A program made the position numbers and the translations under genes. Shown one piece after another: positions 58,291-64,000 of a stretch of DNA of 64,000 nucleotides (its first letter is position 1; each line of letters begins with the position of its first letter). The DNA is from Voacanga thouarsii. Lineage: Eukaryota; Streptophyta; Magnoliopsida; Gentianales; Apocynaceae. Location: contig JANUWF010000008.1 of NCBI GenBank assembly GCA_026120185.1, positions 5,580,001 to 5,644,000 on the forward strand, read 5' to 3'. The notes under the pieces were generated by a model that had not been told where the DNA came from, ran no database searches, and saw nothing but the letters and a program-made list of their open reading frames with translations.

Positions 58291-59597
58291 GTGAGCTACC
58301 AAACACCCCTTAGTTCGCTGATTTTGCTAATTACTTGATTGCAGGAATTGTTCCACCAGCTCTTACAATGCAACAAAACAAGAAATTCCTCTCCAATGTA
58401 AGGCATTGCTTTTGGGAAGATCCATATTTATTTAAGTATTGTGCGGACCAAACCATTCAGAGATGTGTGGACTCTACGGAAGGTGAAGATATTCTAAGAC
58501 ATTGTCATGAAAGACTTGCTGGAGGTTACTACCAAGCCAACAATACTGCACGAAAGGTGCTTGACTCCATATTCTATTGGCCCACCTTGTTCAAAGATGC
58601 CCATAGGTTTGTTTAAAGTTGTGATAGGTGTCAACGCACAGGTAATTTTTCTAAATCAAATGAGCGGCCCTTACACATCTTTCAAGCTTGTGAAGTATTT
58701 GATTATTAGGGAATAGACTTCATGGGACCCTTTCCTAGCTCTTTGGGTAATAAATACATTCTAGTCGTAGTAGATTATGTGTCTAAATGGGTCGAAGCAC
58801 AAGCTTTACCAACCAATGATGCAAGGGTAGTGGTAAAATTCCTAAAAAAACTTTTCACCCATTTTAGTGTCCCTAAGGTTCTCATCAATGATAGAGTTAC
58901 TCATTTTTGTAATACTTAATTGGACAAAGTTCTCAAACATTTGGGAGTACACCATAAATTTGCTACCTCATACCATCCCCAAACGAGTGGTCAAGTCAAA
59001 GTGGTTAATAGGGAGCTTAAAAGAATCTTGGAAAAGATTGTTAGCTATACTAGGAAGGATTGGAGTCTAAAATTAGATGACACTCTTTGGGCATACAGGA
59101 TAGCTTTTAAGAGCCCCATTGGCACGACTCCTTTTCGGTTAGTTTATGAAAAAGCTTGGCATTTACCTGTGAAAATTGAGCAAAAAGCTTATTGGGCAAT
59201 TAAACTTGTTAATCTGGATCTTGAGGACACTGGAAAGTCAAGGTTACTCCAACTCATAGCTTTTGAGGAATTGCGTGAGGGTGCTTATGATTGTTCCATG
59301 CGATACAAGGAAAAGGTCAAACAGTGGCACGATAAGCATATCACTTACCAACCTAAATTTGAAAAAGGTGAGCAAGTGCTGTTATTCAATTCTCATTTAA
59401 AAATTTTTCCCGAAAAGTTGAAATCCTAGAAGCTGGGACCATTCACGGTAAGTAAGATTGGCCCTTTTGGCACCCTAGAACTTACTCACCCCACTCGGGG
59501 CACTTTCAAAGTCAATAGCAATAGGGTGAAACACTATGTGGGTGGAGGTCTTCCACATCCCGAGCAGGTGGAGATGCTTTTTCACAAAACCACATAG
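58291..59597 (+). pseudogene. Athila integrase
   Basis: In order: FLSNVRHCFWEDPYLFKYC, CVDSTEGEDILRHCHE, GGYYQANNTARKVLDSIFYW, a stop, SCDRCQRTGN (zinc-binding Cys pair), [20 protein letters not shown] (first catalytic Asp), [25 protein letters not shown] (second Asp; the family has SDGGSHF), a stop, then HPQTSGQVKVVNRELKRILE, where the catalytic Glu of 'GQAEVSNRE' is Lys; SPIGTTPFRLVYEKAWHLPV; a TAG near 59428 where Trp is expected; and a C-terminal GPFTVSKIGPFGTLELTHP ending at 59597. Inactive by the Glu-to-Lys change alone. Confidence 0.85.
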
Positions 59598-59888
59598 AAC
59601 TGTGTAGTTTATCAAAGCGGCAGTTGTTTTATGTACCATTCTCTTTCTTTCTTTTATTTTAATTTATTTTCCTTTTCTAGTTTTTACACTTTGGTGTTTT
59701 CTTTTGTATTTTTCTTTTTAGGTACTTTGCAATGCCTCATTCTTCAAAGCATTCAGATCTTGTACATCATAATGCCAAATGAATGGAAGTTTATTTTTCT
59801 TATCTCTTCTCCTTTATATTTTTGGTCCCTTGGCATTGTTTATTCCTTGTGTTATATTTATTTGGCCATTGAGGACAATGTCCAGTTT

Positions 59889-59902
59889 AAGTGTGGGGGA
59901 GT
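59889..59902 (+). promoter_or_regulatory. Polypurine tract of Athila-type element
   Basis: AAGTGTGGGGGAGT follows 'GAGGACAATGTCC', a typical pol-downstream tract for this clade. The next bases TGATTTGATT could be mistaken for the LTR start, but do not match the 5' LTR. Confidence 0.65.
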
Positions 59903-61175
59903 GATTTGATTGACAAGTCTTCTATACATATACTTTAACCTTCTTGGGAGCGAATTTTTAAGCAAAACTTCTTCACATTTTTCTGATTGTCTGGAGATTT
60001 CAAGCTGTATTTTTAGTGCATATCTTTATGATGGAGTATAGAGCATATATTCTAGATCATTTATGACTTATGCATGACTTTTTACACACACTTGGACTAA
60101 GTAGTTCTTGATCAAATGCTTTGCATTGTTCTTAAACTTATTTTTCTACTAAACTTCATGGAGCATTCTAGAACTTACTTGAATGCCTCTCGAGCCAAAA
60201 TAAGAAAGACAATCATGATTTAACTTAGGGATGACGGTAATAGGCCTTTTTTAGATAGTTTGAGCTTTTCAAGCGTGCCTATTTTCATATTATCCCTAGT
60301 GCCTATTTTGAGCCGAAATTGCCAATTTCTTTCATTAAAACCTGTCATAATATTTTGTCCATTGCTTGGTGCGGAGAGTTTGAATAATTTTTTGAATCTT
60401 TATGCTCTTGATGGATGAAAGTATATGTAAGAGAATGTTGACGAAGAATACTGGAAGAAAGATCATGACTCGTTACTTTTAGTCATGGATCAATAATGAG
60501 TTGAGCTGGAAAGAGAAAAGAAAGAAAAGAGAGAGTGAGAAAAAAAAAGGAGTTGAAAAAAGAAAAAAAGTTGCTAGAAAGAATGAAAGAAGAGAAGTGA
60601 AAAAACAAACAATAGCAGTAGTGAAAGAAAAGACACATTGAAGGAAGAAGAAGAAAAGAAAAGATCACAAAAGGAATGGTGATTGAGCTGGAAAAAAAAG
60701 AGTTAAAGTTCATATAAAGTACTTGATACCATTACTGGAAATTTGAGTGATTTTGTGAAAGGAATAGAAAAGAGTTAATGAAAAGAAGAGTTGAAAGAGA
60801 AAAAAGAAAAAAAAAATGCAGGATTTGTTTGAGTGGAGTTGTAATTGCTATATAAGGTTATGGTTTGATTGATTTTTGGAATAGGAAAGCAAGAAGAGTT
60901 GGAAAGTATTGATTCAATTTGTTTACCCTTTTCTTGCTAACTCTCAATTTTTCTTTGACTTGTGATTCTCCTATATCCTTCATTTGATAAGCTGCATTAC
61001 AAGCCTGTAGCCTTACATTACAAGCTTAAAAGTCTTACTTGATCTAAGTAGAATCATGATATGTTTCGGATTAGTGGAGAGAGTGTATGAAAAGTAAGCA
61101 TATGGAATGCATATTCTTTTTAAACTGAATTCTTTCCAATGGTTTGAGAATAGTGTGAAGTATTGAGATGGTTCT
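59903..61175 (+). other. Long non-coding 3' region of Athila-type element
   Basis: No gene. It has a 'GAGCCGAAATTGCC' stretch near 60310 and a purine-rich block (60500-60830) of GAAAGAAAAG-type runs, both familiar from 3' non-coding regions of this clade. It does not align with the 5' LTR. Ends at LTR H. Confidence 0.6.
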
Positions 61176-61498
61176 TGTAATAACCCGCCTTATATAAAGG
61201 ATTTATGTAGGGTAGATTTGTTTAAACTAAGAATCAATATGAAAGGAATTAATGATATATTTATTTTTCTAAATTATTAATAGTGTTATTAAGGCCACAA
61301 ATTAATACTATTCATAATATTATTATTTTTTACTATTATTAATGTATTTTATTTTATTTTATTTCATTAACATTATTATTCTATAACCCTTGAGGTTATT
61401 TTATATTTATTATTACTACTAAAATCCATTGGCCATATTAAATTATAGCATAATTAAATTCAATAATTATGTTGCATTGTTATATTATTTTACCATTA

Positions 61499-61501
<3 letters not shown>

Positions 61502-61540
<39 letters not shown>
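61502..61540 (+). repeat. (TA)n microsatellite
   Basis: 39 bp of alternating TA in LTR H. Confidence 0.95.
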
Positions 61541-61542
<2 letters not shown>

Positions 61543-62594
61543 ACTATAAATATCCTAGCTATATTATATTATATATAAGATATTTTAAGGGACCCACAAG
61601 AAGTAAATGAAGAGGGCCCACTAGCATGATATTTTTGACCAAGTTTGATTATTCTTAGACTTCCTCTAATTAAGCTTAATTAAGCTAAGTGGGATTAGGG
61701 TGAGTTAATCATGATTAAGCAATTAGTGATCCCAAGAGATTTTAAGAATTTCTTCAAAACCCCTAGAGTATCCTAGAACCTTTTAGGGTAATCCACAACT
61801 CTCTTGAAATGGCCAACTCACCATAAATCTTTTATTAAGACCAAGATAAGATCAAGGAAGCTAGCTATATAAATAGGAGCCAAGGAGGAGAATTTCGGCC
61901 AAGGGGAAAAGCAGCAAGAAGAAGAAAAAAAAAAAAAAACAGAAGAGAGGAAGAGAAAAGCAAAAGAAAGACCAAAAGAGGGAGAAGAATTTCGGCAGTA
62001 AGGAGGAGAAGAGAAGGACCGGCAGCAAGGAAGGGGAAAGGAAGAGGAAGAAAAGGAGGGAGAGTTGCAGCTTGTTTTCATCTTTGAAAAGTAAGAGATC
62101 ACTCTTGAAAGCTAAGAAAATGGTACTAGAAGTTGGAGACTAGCTGCATATAAAGATTGTTGAAATTAAGTGATGAAAATATGTTGATTTTGTTGATGGT
62201 TGATTTACCGGTTGGATGAGTGATGAAGTAGACATGATTTTCAGTTTATTTACTGCTTTTTGGAGTGATGATTTGCTGGAATTTGAACACAAATAATGCT
62301 AAGCATGTCCTAGACTAGTTAGGAAGGATTTGGATCATGTGATGTGAGCTTAGATGGATGCGAAATCAGAAAATAGCAAGAGTAATGTAATCTGCCAAAA
62401 TTTACTGGTTTGGTGAACTTGGTATAACTTGTTTGTTTGAACTAAAGAAAAGTGATGAGCATGAGAACTTGTTGGAATTCTGATGTTGGGAGGATAAATG
62501 ATTTAGTGCAGGGTTTAAATATGGTAGGGTGTGTTGAAGAAACCATAGAAATTAATTAAAACAAGTTGAGCTTCTAAACTGTGGTTTGAACCAT

Positions 62595-62957
62595 CAACTC
62601 AGAACAGTAAGGTTAGCTAAAAAAACTGAACGAAGTGGAGAGAGGTTTGAATACCATATGACCTGAAGTTGATAGAGAGACGTCCTAGGAGTATTTTAGA
62701 AGTGGTTTCACCTCATTTGGACTTGTATTGAAGGAGATATGCACAAAACGCTGGAAGATGACAAATCTGGAACCTAAAACCCGGAGCAGTGAACTTAACT
62801 GGAAAACTGTAGAAAATGGGACGGAATTTACAGGACTTATGACCTGGAATTGATAGAGGGATATCTTAGGGATATTATGGAAGTAGCCTCACCCTATTTG
62901 GACCTATATTGAATAAATTGTGTGAAAAATGGTGAAGGGTGGTAAAGCTGTAAAACC
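62595..62957 (+). repeat. 182-bp imperfect tandem duplication
   Basis: TATGACCTGAAGTTGATAGA at 62656 and TTATGACCTGGAATTGATAG at 62838 head two copies, each followed by a TCCTAGGAGTATTTTAGAAG / TCTTAGGGATATTATGGAAG block and a CACCxxATTTGGAC block. Confidence 0.7.
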
Positions 62958-63398
62958 AGAAAAACCATCCAAAGCACTAAACCATTTATTTCTTTAAGAA
63001 AATTATAGAAACCTTATTTAAACCATTAGGTATTTGAATCTATTAAGTAATAATAAGGAAATGTACTAATGATGTAGGTGAATCAAGTCGAGGGAACCCC
63101 TTCTAGGGCTATACTCAAGTGCAACTTCGGCCTAATATACAAGGAGAGTCCCTATGATTTCTAAAACCTTTTTAAAGGCTAGTGTGCTTTAATTTTCCAT
63201 GAAATGACATGTTTTATACCGTTTTGGAAATGTTTAAATATGGTTACGGAATACATGAGCAAGACTTATTTCTATGCTATTTCGACTTGAATGAATTTCA
63301 TAATTGGTTTGAAAACCTTATTGGATGATTAAAACACGAATTATATGAATTTAGTCATTTTGGATTAATAATTTGAGATTTCCGGAAAATGATAAACT

Positions 63399-63700
63399 TT
63401 AGAATCGAGTATTTGAAAAATGATCCAGATATCCTTATTGGAATGATTTATGAAACTTTTGGAACTCGGGTATTCGGTAAATGACCGAATTATCCTTATT
63501 GGAACTATTGTGAATACATTTCAAATCGGGTAAGGGTAAAATGACCCGGATACCCTCAAAAAGTCTTTTGGAACCTGGTATGGGTAAGATGACCCGAATG
63601 TCCATGGAAAATGACGTTTGTGATTGAGTATGGGAAAAATAACCCTGTTACTCTTGGAAACACGTTTTGATATGTGAGTAAAACCTTTTATCTGGTTTCA
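63399..63700 (+). repeat. Minisatellite, 50-60-bp units
   Basis: About six units with a core like GGGTATGGGTAAAATGACCCG. Unit starts near 63399, 63459, 63519, 63568, 63617 and 63667, giving spacings of 60, 60, 49, 49 and 50. GGGT...ACCC arms within a unit are complementary. Confidence 0.75.
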
Positions 63701-64000
63701 ACATGATTTCGGAAAATGTTGTTTTGGCCCCAAAATGTTTTGATTGAAGATCTTGCGGGATCAGATAACCCTCTGGCCTGATCAGTCAGATGGGGTTTGC
63801 ATTGTTGCGTTGAGTACTCAGCAAGGGTTTTGGCCTTTGTACTAACCCTTGTTAGAGATAGATGAACCCAAATAACCCGGTCCAGTTATTGGGCTTATCA
63901 TACTCCGAACGGGGCGGCAGGACAATGGGATTAGCCGTCCCTGGCTAGCCGTTGTGAGCCCGGCAATTGTCTTGTGATTGTGATGGTGGGATGTTCATAT

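Larger units (their letters stand above)
49301..61175 (+). mobile_element. Plus-strand Athila-type element, 3' LTR not seen
   Basis: Order: 5' LTR (49301-50841), tRNA-Asp primer site, deleted gag, protease, RT, RNase H (split by a solo Tekay LTR), integrase, polypurine tract at 59889 and a long 3' non-coding region that is cut by LTR H at 61176. This is the Athila-type gypsy order without a recognisable envelope-like ORF. Without the solo LTR the visible part is about 7.6 kb. The 3' LTR is presumably beyond the window. Confidence 0.85.
61176..64000 (+). mobile_element. Tekay-like LTR H, incomplete at window end
   Basis: It starts TGTAATAACCCGCC inside the Athila 3' region. A TATA box TATATAAATA at 61866-61875 is followed by a purine-rich leader (61915-62070). 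Its 3' part has the clade's GTTGAGTACTCAGCAAGGG and a GGCGGCAGGACAATGGG stretch (63780-64000). It contains an (TA)n repeat (61502-61540), a 182-bp imperfect duplication and a minisatellite. The other end is outside the window. Confidence 0.7.

Noticed and set aside
60483..60713. Phe/Ser-rich ORF on the minus strand
   Set aside because: Comes from the purine-rich block of the Athila 3' region read in reverse; the same holds for 61818-62102 in LTR H.
59903..61175. 3' LTR of the Athila-type element starting TGATTTGATTG after the polypurine tract
   Set aside because: The text does not align with the 5' LTR at 49301-50841, so this is treated as a 3' non-coding region.

Overview
The window is nuclear DNA from a flowering plant, probably AT-rich heterochromatin of a eudicot. 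The evidence is plant Ty1/copia and Ty3/gypsy (Tekay- and Athila-type) retrotransposon proteins, plant initiator tRNA-Met and tRNA-Asp primer-binding sites, and a PF20167-like transposon protein fragment. I found no host protein-coding gene, rRNA, functional tRNA gene or CRISPR array. Almost every base belongs to LTR retrotransposons, mostly broken and inserted into one another.

Layout. 1-1247: part of an Athila-type LTR on the minus strand. 1248-2491: a truncated copia LTR on the plus strand. 2496-7785: a rearranged minus-strand Athila-type element (PF20167-like fragment, gag remnant, tRNA-Asp primer site, 1.6-kb LTR). 7786-48145: an old minus-strand copia element (here D) that contains a four-level nest. 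Inside D is a solo gypsy-type LTR (E). Inside E is a complete copia element (A, 9939-39478, target duplication ATATC). Inside the LTRs of A are a solo Tekay LTR (10820-15078), a solo copia LTR (B, 15879-17907) and a full-length 13.8-kb Tekay chromovirus (24181-37972). D also carries a solo copia LTR in the opposite orientation (41456-43348). 48146-48226: the 3' end of another copia interior. 48227-49300: a Tekay-like LTR fragment. 49301 to about 61175: a plus-strand Athila-type element, split in its RNase H by another solo Tekay LTR (53746-57998). 61176 to the end: the start of a further Tekay-like LTR (H).

Most insertions show 5-bp target duplications, so the order of events can be read. When nested insertions are removed, the two LTRs of copia A are each 1907 bp by my coordinates. 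All pol genes are damaged by stops, frameshifts or catalytic substitutions, so nothing here is obviously autonomous today.

The most unusual signals are: (1) a short arginine-rich reading frame conserved in six copia LTR copies, ending at a splice-donor-like site whose phase matches an acceptor-like site where gag begins without its own ATG, suggesting that gag is made from a spliced RNA whose intron removes the primer-binding site; (2) an intact 154-codon acidic/proline-rich ORF upstream of Tekay gag with three repeats resembling SUMO-interacting motifs; (3) a tRNA-like segment with pol III A- and B-box sequences, conserved in all four 4.2-kb Tekay LTRs; (4) a 50-60-bp minisatellite in LTR H. 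All alignments were made by eye.
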